A DNA stretch of 64,000 nt from Tricholoma matsutake (lineage: Eukaryota; Basidiomycota; Agaricomycetes; Agaricales; Tricholomataceae), in assembly GCA_026075535.2 (NCBI GenBank), contig AP026548.1, positions 5,704,001-5,768,000 of the forward strand. Reading direction: 5' to 3'. Numbering within the stretch: the first letter of the stretch is position 1; every line of letters begins with the position of its first letter. A program made the position numbers and the translations under genes. Below, piece after piece: positions 12,709 through 24,613 of the stretch. The notes beneath the pieces were generated by a model that was given only the letters and a program-made list of their open reading frames with translations, did no database searches and was not told where the DNA came from.

Positions 12709-13729
12709 TTACAGCAACAGGCCTTACCCGACTTTAATCCTGTCATCCTTGACGACTTGGACATTGACAGCAACGGAATCATATCTCAATAGGGACCATC
12801 AATTCGATGTTCAAAATCGCCCTCCATTAATGTTTCGCCAAAGAGGTGTTATTTTTATTTGTGGTATGATCTTATCGTCTTCCAGTCGACTTGGCTGTAT
12901 CCTTTCTTTGTTATTACGGTACATAACCTCCATCTTTCTGCAGTTTCTCTCAACCTCACTGGCAGTTCTTACTGATGATACCCAACCGGAGCTGGACACC
13001 GGATAAATCTCATACCTATTCCGCTCCTTCTGGATCAACGATACTTTACTTATGTTGTCATTTGATCTTTTCTATAGTATGTCTGCCATCTTCAATCAAC
13101 GCCGTCGTATTCTTCGGATTGCTCGGGCCTCACCCGGTGTCGTTGGTTCAATGATTGTCTTTGCCCTATCAACATCGTTCTAAGTATTCAAATAACCACC
13201 AACATTCAACTGTCTTGTCCAATGACGCATACAAGACTGGAAGCTAACCGGAAATTTTGAATAGTGATACGAAGTCAGAAAGATATCCACCCTATGCTGC
13301 ACTCAATCCCGGTGACAACGCCGACAAGGACGGCAACAATGGAACAAATTTAAGGACTATGACCGACTCGCACGCTGGAAGTATTGCGATGTTACCGAAA
13401 GTTTGGAGCCCGCTCCTGATGGGGGACGACTCAGATCTCAGACGTGACAGAAAGCATAACATGTCAACACTGCGAAATCCGTGCATACTTTGTCTAGTCT
13501 TCACCCAGTACGTAGATAGGTGTGTAAATCCAATATCCGTTGTAAAATGTAGCCAATATTCCTGCCCAAGTTGCCATTCAACAGGTGGGCTAAATTGTAT
13601 CTTGTCCAATCACCCTCTAGCTTCCAAAATACCACTACTAGTATTGTCAACAACTAATGACAATTCGTTTCGAAAACAGTCGCATCAATTGGTCCGAAGA
13701 TTATATTGAAGAACCTGGTCGTCGCATAG
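12709..13729. other. Intergenic, no supported gene
   Basis: Contains open frames of 34-150 codons (for example a 34-codon frame from the ATG at 13079, and one at 13257-13709), but none shows a recognised domain, convincing splice structure or homologous blocks. Should include the 3' UTR of the Msb1-like gene. Confidence 0.35.
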
Positions 13730-14640
13730 GTACGTAGCGCTCCGGGCGCGACAAAATCATACCGAACAAGCGTGTTATTTGGGTTGAGGAACATGGTTAC
13801 CAGTGTGTTGTTTTGCTTAAGCGGGATCTATCAGTGTGCCTGCCGCGATCCACGAGATACATGCATACCGCGAACACCCAAGTGCTTACAGCACCGTGTA
13901 TCTCGTCATTTTGAACGCCTGTGTAGACCGCGCCAGTGACGCTTAGTATATTTGGTGGCACGAGTGGGATGAACGGGGGAACACTAGAGGAGGAGGCAAT
14001 TGGGTAATGCTTAACAAGTAGAAGAGAAAGTTGCTGAACAAATATGAAGAACATGTGGGGTTGGTTAAGCCCCCGACGAAGGAAAAGATGACGTTAGAGA
14101 CAAGTCCGTCGGCGGTGGCGTTCGAGAAATCAAATATGCTCGCTTCCAGCCGAATGTCGTACGCTCCATCCAGACGAATTTTTTTAAGAGTTGGACTCAT
14201 ATACATCTGTTGTTTTGGATGCTGTAAGTTGAAAGAATGCTCTCCAAAAGCATGGCACAAACGAATCCACTGATAATATTATTGTGAGTCACGTCAGCGT
14301 CATACTTGTGCTAGGGAGATGGCAGAGCGGCAGAGTCAGTAGCAAATGGCCCCAACTATGGTTGCAACCCACCTGCATGTAGTTTGCTCGAAATTCGACC
14401 GTGATATTAGGAGGTTGAGGCTCGATAAATGTCGACGAATAAGGTGGGGCCGCAGGCGGGAATACCGTTGCAGCATATGCAAAACCGACAAGGAAGGAAA
14501 GTGTCAAAGTGAAGAAATAGTGTGCCATTGTAAAAGCACAAACGGCGCTGAAATTCCTGGTGAGTAACTTCAAGGTTAACTCCTGCTTTAAATTGCCCCT
14601 GGACACGGTCCTACCCAGCGTGAGATGGACACTTCGCAAT
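13730..14640 (-). pseudogene. Possible 7TM membrane protein remnant (DUF6534-like), unresolved
   Basis: On the - strand several hydrophobic stretches lie in order and could be exons of a fungal multi-pass membrane protein: AHYFFTLTLSFLVGFAYAA (near 14500), GFVCAMLLESILSTYSI (near 14250), a stretch near 14110, and VFAVCMYLVDRGRHTDR (near 13850). The last resembles the block ending in Arg-x-Arg-(x)-T-D seen near the C-terminus of DUF6534-type fungal proteins. I could not join these into one frame with canonical splice sites, so it may be decayed or my exon choice may be wrong. No function can be stated. Confidence 0.3.
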
Positions 14641-15023
14641 CAGGTTCCGCAGCAGACAACTTCAAGGCACCTCGATGAAGTTAATATAATAGAACACCAC
14701 CACGCAGCTTGCCATCGGATGATCGACATCGTGGGCAAACTATAAGTTGGCTGAGTCGCAAGCTGGCCTGGCCTCGCAGCTTTGAGTAATGACGTCCGCA
14801 GTGATCGATGGCTGTAACAGTTAACTGCCACCTATACCAGATTCAATGTCTATGTTTCTAGTTCGAGTAAATTCATCACAATGTGTGTAAACACAGGTCC
14901 TTGATCAGTATACTTGCCTCAGCTTGAACGGGACCAACGACTTACATAAAGTTTAACCCCGGTTCACTGTATGAATAGCTACTGGCGCTGCGACTTCCGC
15001 AGTGCCGCACCGCAGTGTATTAC

Positions 15024-15355
15024 TGTTGAGGAATGCCGATTATCACACCGGCGTACACGATCGCATCTTTGATGCGCGGGCTATTTTTAGTATATCCCTT
15101 TGATGCGTCGTCTCATAGATACCTTTCACCTTTTCACTCTTTATGTAGCTGGACTCACACATATATAGGGTACATAGTTATCCGATTTCAGTCACTTATA
15201 CAGAGACTGAGGTGAGCATTCTAGATATTACTCGGTTATGGATCAATACTTACTGTAGTCTTCCTTGTAATTGGGCTTGTAGATGCTAAACACTATTGCA
15301 CGATGTGTACCTATACAAGTTAGACTCTGATTACGCTAGGTACAGTGATTGTACA
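15024..15355 (+). repeat. Decayed solo LTR related to the copia B LTR
   Basis: Starts TGTTGAGG and ends GTACA, with a TATATA run near 15159-15166 followed by AGACTGAGGTGAG and TAGATATTA. The same order occurs in the copia B LTRs at 24031-24392 and 30967-31316. Divergence is high and no target duplication was found, so this is an old relic. It is the only retroelement trace I recognise in the gene-rich left part. Confidence 0.5.
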
Positions 15356-15646
15356 GTGCTCGTCACCAGGTCACGACAACTGCTTTTGGTTTTGGCAGAG
15401 AATTTAAGGGATGAACCATGATAGAGCTGAGGGTGCTTGAGCAAGTTTGTCTGCGCCTTCATCGTGTCCGACAGAAGCCTGGGCGTTCAGCGAGCTCGAG
15501 TTAGAAGTCCATATTGAGTCCATCTCACAGTTAGTGACAAGTTAGTGAAACTGATTCTGATGTAAGACGGACGACAAGCATGGATTCTGACGCAACCTTA
15601 GGGCTATTGGAATCAATAGCTTTTTGGGGCCTAATAGCTACACTCC

Positions 15647-16951
15647 CTACCTCTCGCCGGGATCTACTGCTACGGTATGTCCAAACCGAATAGCTGAAAG
15701 ATAATAGGTGTCGATATATTCAGTGTCGATAGCAGAGTGGGGTATTGCTCGATAATGTGTCGAGCGGGTGTGAATCATGAGTCGAGTTGCGAGGATACAC
15801 GGTAGGACAAAGGAGAAGGAGGTGCCAATTTCCGTGATGATGGGCTATGAATCTTCAATAAGAGATGGAAAACCGAACAGAAAAGAAAGGGATAACTGAC
15901 ATTGTCGTTGATCCAGATGACCAAATTGACAATGTATACCCAGAATATCCTGTTCGACCGCGGAGATGGTAAGTAACGAAGAATGACTCAGAGATGCCAA
16001 CTCGAACTTACATGAAGAAATAAAATACTGAGCCCTTGGTCAGCTGATGCATCAATATGCTCCCGCCTGTAGACTGACGATGCAACCAAGCCTTCCAAAG
16101 AGCCATCACAAGGAAAACCCCCTCGACAAGGATCATTGTCGCATAGGAGTAGACGGCCCAGTGCATTTTGGGCGGCTCCGACACCGAACAGATGAAAACA
16201 CCTGGTCGTGGCTCATTTGTCACTACGCAAGTTGAACGTAAGACAAGGTTCCGTTGCAAGGACAGATCACTTATTACTGATGCGGTCAGGTACGAAGGCG
16301 GCAAGGGTCAGGATCAACCATTCTCCAACAATCAGTCCTACCTTAAATCGTTCATCATGAGAAATCCGTTAGGCTGGCGGGTTGGTTGATTGCTGTTAAA
16401 CACCTACCAAGAGGAGAAGAACTTTCGGACTGCGGTTGTACATCGCAAACAATCGGGCAGACAGCAGAACTAGAGGATCGGATGTGATGAAGTTCAATTG
16501 AATAGATATGAGCGAACGCACTGTGTGTTACAATTATTTGCACAGCGACCGCCGTGGCTTCCCAGATGAAATAACAGCGACCTGAGATATCCTTTGTGAA
16601 ATTTTGACATAGTTAGATCAAACGGGTACATACATCTGTAAAATCACATGCAAAGGCCTTCTGATTTAGGTAGATGAACAAGACTGAACAAGACTTCCAT
16701 ACAGCTGAGGAACCAGAGAGTTACAAAGGCATGAAGACCAGCAGCAATGGATTTACATTTTGGGACGGTTTTCGCTGCATATAGACTGTTCCCTATTCAA
16801 TCCAAGAAACCTAGAACTCAGGTAATAGAGCAGCGTACCGCAAGTGCTCGAACTGGCCCGGGTTTAGTGTTGCTACCGTCAAGTGAAAGATGAGTGCGCT
16901 CACATCAAGACGATAATATTGAAATATCGCATCTATTGTTTGTAGATCCAT
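15647..16951 (-). CDS. 7TM membrane protein of the DUF6533 type
   Basis: Multi-exon - strand gene for a fungal seven-helix membrane protein of the DUF6533 kind; no biochemical role is known to me. Readable exons from N to C: MDLQTIDAIFQYYRLD from the ATG at 16951; VWKSCSVLFIYLNQKAFAC (near 16720-16640); DISGRCYFIWEATAVAVQII joined in phase 0 to ILLSARLFAMYNRSPKVLLL (near 16590-16410); a long exon with PKMHWAVYSYATMILVEGVF (near 16300-16015); VYIVNLVIWIN (near 15930); and TEIGTSFSFVLPCILATRLM with a short tail ending at TAG 15647-15649. Helix spacing, the RLFAMYNRSPKV loop and the FVLPCILATRL helix are the family marks. The N-terminal DUF6533 signature between the first two exons could not be rebuilt, so the start is uncertain and a lesion there is possible. 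Confidence 0.6.
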
Positions 16952-18027
16952 TAACCTTAGGCGACTGATAATTGAACAAGGCTGACCCATAGAACTAAAA
17001 TCTTGACTAACGTCCACCGCTTCTTCTGGGGAATAAAAAATAATGCTTGGTTTTACAAGCTATGAGAACATGATGACCACATACCCAGAAAAACTCAATC
17101 TATATCGCTTCGAAAGAACTGTTTAATCTCTAACTGAGTGTAGAGTTACACACCTCATCGTCAAACTGAAGAACTAGAAACGAATTCTGTTAGCCGGCTG
17201 CTGCAGAATGAATAACAGAATTCACAATATTCGTATACCAACAAGCTTGTGCAAGCCACTGAAAAGACACAGTTAAACATCCGAGATAAGTATCATCGGT
17301 GGTCATCACCATTGGAATCGCGAAGCAACTCAGCAAGAATCAATCCCATTTCATCCGGAGCCATGAACCCGCAAGTCTGCCTAGGCAAAGCTTCCTGTTG
17401 TAAATCACTGTATGGGAAGACGTTGAACGTTGACGGTAGTTGACGGTGTTGTATTTGTCGTGCTACATAGTCCAAATGTGGACTTAATTAATATGTTTGA
17501 TCGAACCTTTGTGGCGGCCTTGTCCCGTGATCGTCGTCGCGATTATTAAGTACTTACTTGGGGAAATTGGAGTCGTTGCCCCTGGGTTGTTCATTTGCTT
17601 TTATGCAAGACGCGTTTTCCTACATTTGACAGTGAGGTGCCCAACAGGGTCCAACATGCCGCGATAAAAACACGAATCTGAAGGGTATGAAGAGTAGGAT
17701 TATTAGTATACTAAAGACGTTCGTCGGACCCGATTCATCACGTGCACAATATTAGAAGGCAATTTGATTATAGCTTCTCGGGAAATCCGAAGGTGCCGGA
17801 AAAATGAATATAACGCCCTGAACTCCGCCTCCAAGATAAATTGCTGCTAGAAGAACTTCAATTGGTGGCGTCAGGATGGACAGTTTTATAATAATAAGGT
17901 AATAGGAATTGCCATGAATGTATGCTGCATGTATCGTATGGTTGCAGCTGAATCCTAAGAGTGATAGGAACAAAGAAGGGATGCTGGGTTCTCGGAATCA
18001 GGGTAACAGGGATATAGCCGCATACCC
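16952..18027. other. Intergenic, no supported gene
   Basis: About 1.1 kb with only short unsupported open frames. It should contain the promoter of the 7TM gene and the 3' end of CDK1, both on the - strand. Confidence 0.4.
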
Positions 18028-19675
<1,648 letters not shown>

Positions 19676-20600
19676 GTGGTGTGATTGCGAAAAATAGGTG
19701 GCAATCAAGGAAAGGGTGAGTTGGATGTCTGAATGAAATGAAAGAGCGGGGTCGAGAGTTGAGGTTCGTTGAAGAACAGACAATGTAAGGGATCTGTTGC
19801 AAAGTGGCGAAACAGATTAGGAACTGGTTGTGGTAAAGGAATGGGGCGTCATAGGATCACGTAATTATCGATGAAGTGCGGTATCGGCGATACGAGAATT
19901 CTCATAAGAACAGATACTCACAAAGAAATGGAAGCTGAGCTGAGACCTGAGCTGCCTGAGGCCTGAGTACTGAGTACTGAGTGTGGAAGATTGAAAGAGT
20001 GATATGTATGAAGTGGAATGTTGGAGCTTTCGTTTTGTAAGGATCAACTATACACAGCCACCCCCGGCAGCCTTATCGACTTCAAAACGACACCACCGCC
20101 GCGGCATAAAAATAGTGAGCCGTTGAGGCTAGTGCCTGAATGTTCTGGTGTGATATTGTTTAATCATTATTTACTTGTCAGATTACGACAGCTGGAACGT
20201 TTCGCCATCCATCGCCCGTTATATAGCTCCTCACGCCATGCCGTTGTATCTCTGACCCTTGTACACGACAGGCAACTACAGGATTGTCCGAAACGTGTTT
20301 TTGACATGACATCGCCTCACCAATGGCCCCACTAAACAGTAAAAGGAAGATTGAAACGGCTGCCGGTGTTACCAGACAGCGCAGAACCAGTTCCTGCTGA
20401 ATTCTTGCATCTGCTCTAAATTAGCGGATGTAGCCACTCACCCTCCACACAGATACACGCCTGCCTACTTCAGCCGGGCCGCGGCCAGCTTATACCCTCA
20501 TCTTCGTGTCTTCGCGCACGGGTGACGTCAATATATTGTCCTGGCCATGGGTCTTCACCTAGTACAGCAGCAGCCAATCAGAACATGAATGACACAGCAT
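19676..20600. promoter_or_regulatory. CDK1 upstream region and GPN1 3' flank
   Basis: About 0.9 kb between two - strand genes. The part next to 19675 must contain the CDK1 promoter. A short repeat CTGAG/TGAGTACTGAGTACTGAG lies near 19945-19983. No TATA box or known operator was recognised. The right part should be the GPN1 3' UTR. Confidence 0.4.
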
Positions 20601-21994
20601 TCAGGTGTTGTGATCTTGCGGGATGAGTGGTCTGATTGATGTGAACTTACTGCGATCGATGATATTGATATCTCCATCGTCTTCATCGTCATCGTCATCC
20701 TCGTCATCCGAATTCCATTGATCGCGCAACGCAGCCTCTGGATTATTCGCGCGGTCGACAGCAAGGTCCTTCATCAGTCGGTTCATAGAATCATTCTTCG
20801 CGTCTTGAAGGCTTTTCTCTCTGTTAACACGGGCGCGTTCTAGATCCGGGATGTACTCCCTGCCGGCGTTCCGCTTAGATATCCACGAGTTGGAAAGAGC
20901 ATGTGCTTACCTTTCGTATTCCTCCCGCGATGCCTCAACGGCTTCAAAAAATTCCGCGACACCCTGACCAGTCATACTTGATACACCCACCGCCTGTCAA
21001 AAAATCAGAGGTTGCAAAATATGAGGGCTCGACTTAGCATTTCACCTTAAGGTGCTTGTAAAATTCGTCCAGCACCAAACTCATGCTGTTCATTAAGCTA
21101 TTCATATAAGTTTGTCCACCTTCTGCATCTCTCATGCCGTTGTGGGAAGCCAACGCAGCTTGGAACTCCTCAAAATCTTGCATCCACTCGAGCGCAAAGT
21201 CATGGGGTTGGACGTCCGTCTTGTTGAATACCAAGATAAATGGAAGTTTCGTCTTATACAGGATGCTACGTGCTGAAGTGAGAATCTGGTATATTCCATG
21301 GAATGATGCGAGAGGATGCCAGAAATATTTCGCCACTAAACACAAGGACAGTCATTCAGAAAAATACATCTCCACTTACCTGCAAGCGTACAGCATATTT
21401 GACATGAAAGTCGCAGGGGCGGTAGTCCGAGGCGTATCAATTATGTACGCAATCACAGTGGGTAGGGATGATGCTACGGCATCTGTGATGATGGCACCAG
21501 ATGCTGACCAGGTAAAAATTTCAATCTGTCCCGGAGTGTCCAGTATAACATAGCTGCTCAAACTATGTGATTATGGGAAGGCGGTACGGAAATAAAGTTG
21601 CTCACTCAACTGTATCGGCTCTCTTCTCTACCAGGCCTAGAACTTGATCAAATTTGGTGGTAAACAGGTTAAGCGCCGTAAGAATGCCACCGTTCGGCCC
21701 TAGGTTATACCTGGGGTTTTAGAATTGAGACATATTACTGACATCGCGATGAGGTTATACACACTGTTTCATAACCTCTTGGTAGTTAACTGTATCCCGA
21801 ATATCTATATTGGCTTCAAACGGTATGTGCGTAACTGCCGGATCGAGATTGAGGATGTATAAAGGCGCAGGTGGATTGAGCGAGTGCAGATAAGAATTAA
21901 TCCTCTGGACGAAGGTAGATTTTCCTGCTCCAGCCATGCCAATCGTAATGATGGCTATTGGTTTCTTCTTTGGCGCCGACGTCGACGCCTCCAT
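20601..21994 (-). CDS. GPN1: GPN-loop GTPase 1 (Npa3), 357 aa
   Basis: GTPase needed for RNA polymerase II assembly and nuclear import; cytoplasmic, shuttling. Exons (- strand) 21994-21765, 21710-21606, 21556-21380, 21265-21046, 20993-20911 and 20859-20601 sum to 358 codons with all phases matching. Seen: Walker [10 protein letters not shown], the GPN motif in [16 protein letters not shown]3 DTPGQIE followed by [14 protein letters not shown]4 NKTD, then a helical tail ([16 protein letters not shown]) and an acidic [14 protein letters not shown] stretch before the end, as in GPN1 rather than GPN2/3. The last exon could instead be spliced at 20650 (CGCA|GTAAGT), which would shorten the C-terminus by about 16 residues. 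Start ATG at 21994 gives the usual short N-terminus. Confidence 0.94.
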
Positions 21995-22841
21995 GACGAA
22001 TTTGCACGGTTGAATGCAATTGAAATTTACTTACCACTGACCAGTGTACATGTGACTGACGGTGGTCGGGCAATCCCTGCCAAATTTAAACCCCGACGTC
22101 GGAGTTTTCACCCGCCGAATGTAAAGGCGGGTTCCAAGGGTCCGGAGCCTTTTCGTAGGCCTCTGTGCCACCTCAACATCACGCGACTAGGCACCGCTAT
22201 CCATACTGAGCTCCGCTCAACCTCCTTTTCGCATGGTCTGTGCTGTGGTGCTAGGGGCTAGCAGATGCCAGGTATAAGACAGATGAAGTGCAACTAGGAG
22301 GTCCTGTGTTGCTTTCTTGTCAACTCCCAAATCACTCGCAAGCAACACAGGTAAGCGTCTTGTGCTTCTTATTGTCACAGCTTCTTACTCCTTTTGGTAT
22401 TGCTATTCAAGGCTATGCCTACTGAATAACATCTACCTGCATCATAAGAGCTTCCACAATTTCCAATGGATTAAACTCAACTAGATTCTCACTCAACAGG
22501 ATTCATCTGGTATTATTTTATGGCTTCGCTACCATACCCAGTTGAATCCTAACAGTGAGTGGGTGTTTTCATCCAATTATCTAACTGAGCTTATCTCTAA
22601 TGTGGTTGTACTTAGGCTTCATTGAACTGTTTAGTTAACCTTCAATTTTCATGGCCCTCCTACCTCTCCCTTCTTATTTTTATTTTTATTTTTACTATTA
22701 CTCTTAATAATGGCATCTGATAGTCAGATGGTCTCTGCCTGCTTAATTAGTGTAAGCACATGTCTTTGTATTAGTAGCATGTCTGCTCCCTCACCTATTT
22801 CATTTTGTCTGTCAAGGTGGGCTGCTGTTTTGGCTACTATC
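21995..22841. other. GPN1 upstream region and host of the G1 insertion
   Basis: No gene supported. Contains the GPN1 promoter. A perfect 12-bp inverted repeat (CCTGTGTTGCTT 22303-22314, AAGCAACACAGG 22340-22351) with a 25-nt loop is present. From about 22650 the sequence is T-rich and ends at CTATC (22837-22841), the likely target duplication of the G1 element. Confidence 0.4.
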
Positions 22842-23264
22842 TGTAAGGGGACTAGGGGATGTCCTGTATGCTTTTCCTATTTTTTATGTTCGTCCTATAT
22901 TTTTCCTCACTTCATTTCCTCCTATTCTTCATTTTCTATGATTTCTCCTTATTTTATTACTAATTTTCCCTTCTATCACATTTGTGCATGTTGACAGTTT
23001 TATATTTAGAGGTGGAGCACCCCTTCTGACATGTCCCCTTGGTATGATGTCATTTGGTGGCCTTGATCTGCCTATCTCCACCTTTTCCATTTTTAGGTTA
23101 TTATTTGATTTTTGCAGTCTTCACATATACTGGGCATTGGCAAAGGGGTCCTCAGAGTTTTCTCTTCGGATTTCCCTTTGCTAAGTGTGCCTCCAATCCC
23201 TGTAATATGTAGTATAATTTTAACTTTGGATTTCCCTTTGCTAGAGGTTGAGGTTGCCCTGATA
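22842..23264 (+). repeat. 5' LTR of G1
   Basis: 423 bp, clearly homologous along its length to the 426-bp LTRs of G2 at 36442-36867 and 42046-42471 (which are in reverse orientation). Followed directly by GTAGAAAACTCTCCC, the same sequence that follows the G2 5' LTR, which marks the primer-binding site region. Confidence 0.9.
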
Positions 23265-23429
23265 GTAGAAAACTCTCTCCCAAGGCCCAAAATTGTGAAT
23301 GTGCTGCCCAAGATAGGCAGGTACAGAGTGGACGGCACTTCCCAAATCTCCACAGACTCCCTACACACCGTTTCCGACAGTCCCACCTTTAGTGCGCCAC
23401 CATTTTTGTCTAATGTACCCCCTAGCACC

Positions 23430-24030
23430 ATGGACACATCAGAGCACCTTGATGCGCTTGAAAGCAACGTTACCAGAATACACATGCAAATAGATTCACT
23501 TAAATCTACGATCAAAAACTTCATCAGAACCCTTCAAGTGCACCCAACAATGATGCGCCACCTAATGCACCCACTAAGGAGCATGCCCAGACCAAATTGT
23601 CTCCCCCCGCTGAATGATGGTGCATGTGTGCAGGGGCATGCATTCCTTAATTCCTGTGAGTTGTACATCAGTCAGTCACATCAATTTGTCGACGATGCTG
23701 CAAAAATTTATTTGGCCTTCACATACATGAAATCTGAATGCACCTATCTCTATGTGGACCGTATTCTGCGCCAAACTAAAGAGCTCAGTTCTCTACCTTT
23801 CTCCACTTGGGGTGACTTTCAAGCAGAGTTTGTACGCCACTTTTGTCCCCTCAACGAGTGCCACTGAGCAGTGACATGGCCTGAGTCATCCTCTTACCAT
23901 CAGGCATGTCGATCCATGGATGATTATATTGACAAGTTTAAGGAGTTGGTGGACATGGCAGGATATGGGAGTGGGCTACCAGTGGTGGTGAACTTCTGAC
24001 GGGGCCTCAATTGAGAAATTCAGGACCAGA
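23430..24030 (+). pseudogene. G1 gag, 5' part
   Basis: From ATG 23430 (MDTSEHLDALESNV, helical) through FLNSCELYIS and STWGDFQAEFVRHFCPLNEC to IQDQ, the retrotransposon capsid region. Carries stops, for example TGA at 23865-23867. Cut at 24030 by copia B; it resumes at 31322. Confidence 0.85.
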
Positions 24031-24392
24031 TGTTGAGATCTGCTGCACCATGAATACACATTTTGACGCTGTTTGATGCAGTGTGTTATTTATAGCACAC
24101 TTTGTGATGCATACATTCCCCTTATCAATTATCCCTTTATCACATCCCTTTCTTCTATATACCATTGTCATGCTCACAGTATATATATCAGACATAGTAG
24201 ACACATACACCTCAGTCCATTATACACAGACTGAGGTGAGTAGATATTATTTCATTGATTGCTTACAGTTACTCACTATACCACTTGTAGATTGATTACT
24301 TGTGTATTCTAGGTATAGTAGTAACTCTAATAATAGTCCATTATACACAGACTGAGATTGATTACTTGTGTATTCTAGGTTGGATCTCTACA
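24031..24392 (+). repeat. 5' LTR of copia B
   Basis: Starts TGTTGAGATC and ends TCTACA. A TATATATA run near 24180-24187 is followed by a perfect 9-bp hairpin (ACCTCAGTC ... GACTGAGGT, about 24207-24235), so the hairpin probably lies near the 5' end of the transcript. The block ATTGATTACTTGTGTATTC occurs twice in the LTR. Confidence 0.92.
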
Positions 24393-24411
24393 GGTTATGG
24401 GCCACTTCTGT
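24393..24411 (+). other. Primer-binding site of copia B
   Basis: GGTTATGGGCC directly after the 5' LTR. It is complementary to the anticodon stem-loop of initiator tRNA-Met, as in Drosophila copia, which is primed by an internal tRNA-iMet fragment. Copia A, C and D of this window share GGTTATGGGC at the same place. Confidence 0.75.
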
Positions 24412-24613
24412 CACGAGTAGTGACAATAGATATCCCTCCTAGCCACTTGACAATTTTGCGCTTCGTCATATTTTTTTGATTGATCAGCGGTGCGATCATT
24501 ATCTTATCTTATTGTGCACACGCCAACAAATTGGGTGTGTTCCATCTCTTTGTGCTATACTCTCATCTTCCCCCATCCCATTTGCCAATTCTTACTTTCC
24601 ACCTTGTCAAATC

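Noticed and set aside
13079..13183. 34-codon ORF (MSAIFNQRRRILRIARASPG...) as a small gene
   Set aside because: No recognised family, no clear promoter or splice evidence; too short to support by itself.
22303..22351. 12-bp inverted repeat as a tRNA gene or terminator
   Set aside because: No cloverleaf, no A/B box recognised; only a simple hairpin in intergenic DNA.
22710..22841. Open frame starting MASDSQMVSACLIS as the start of a gene broken by G1
   Set aside because: No family recognised, T-rich composition, and its continuation would be outside the window; cannot be supported.
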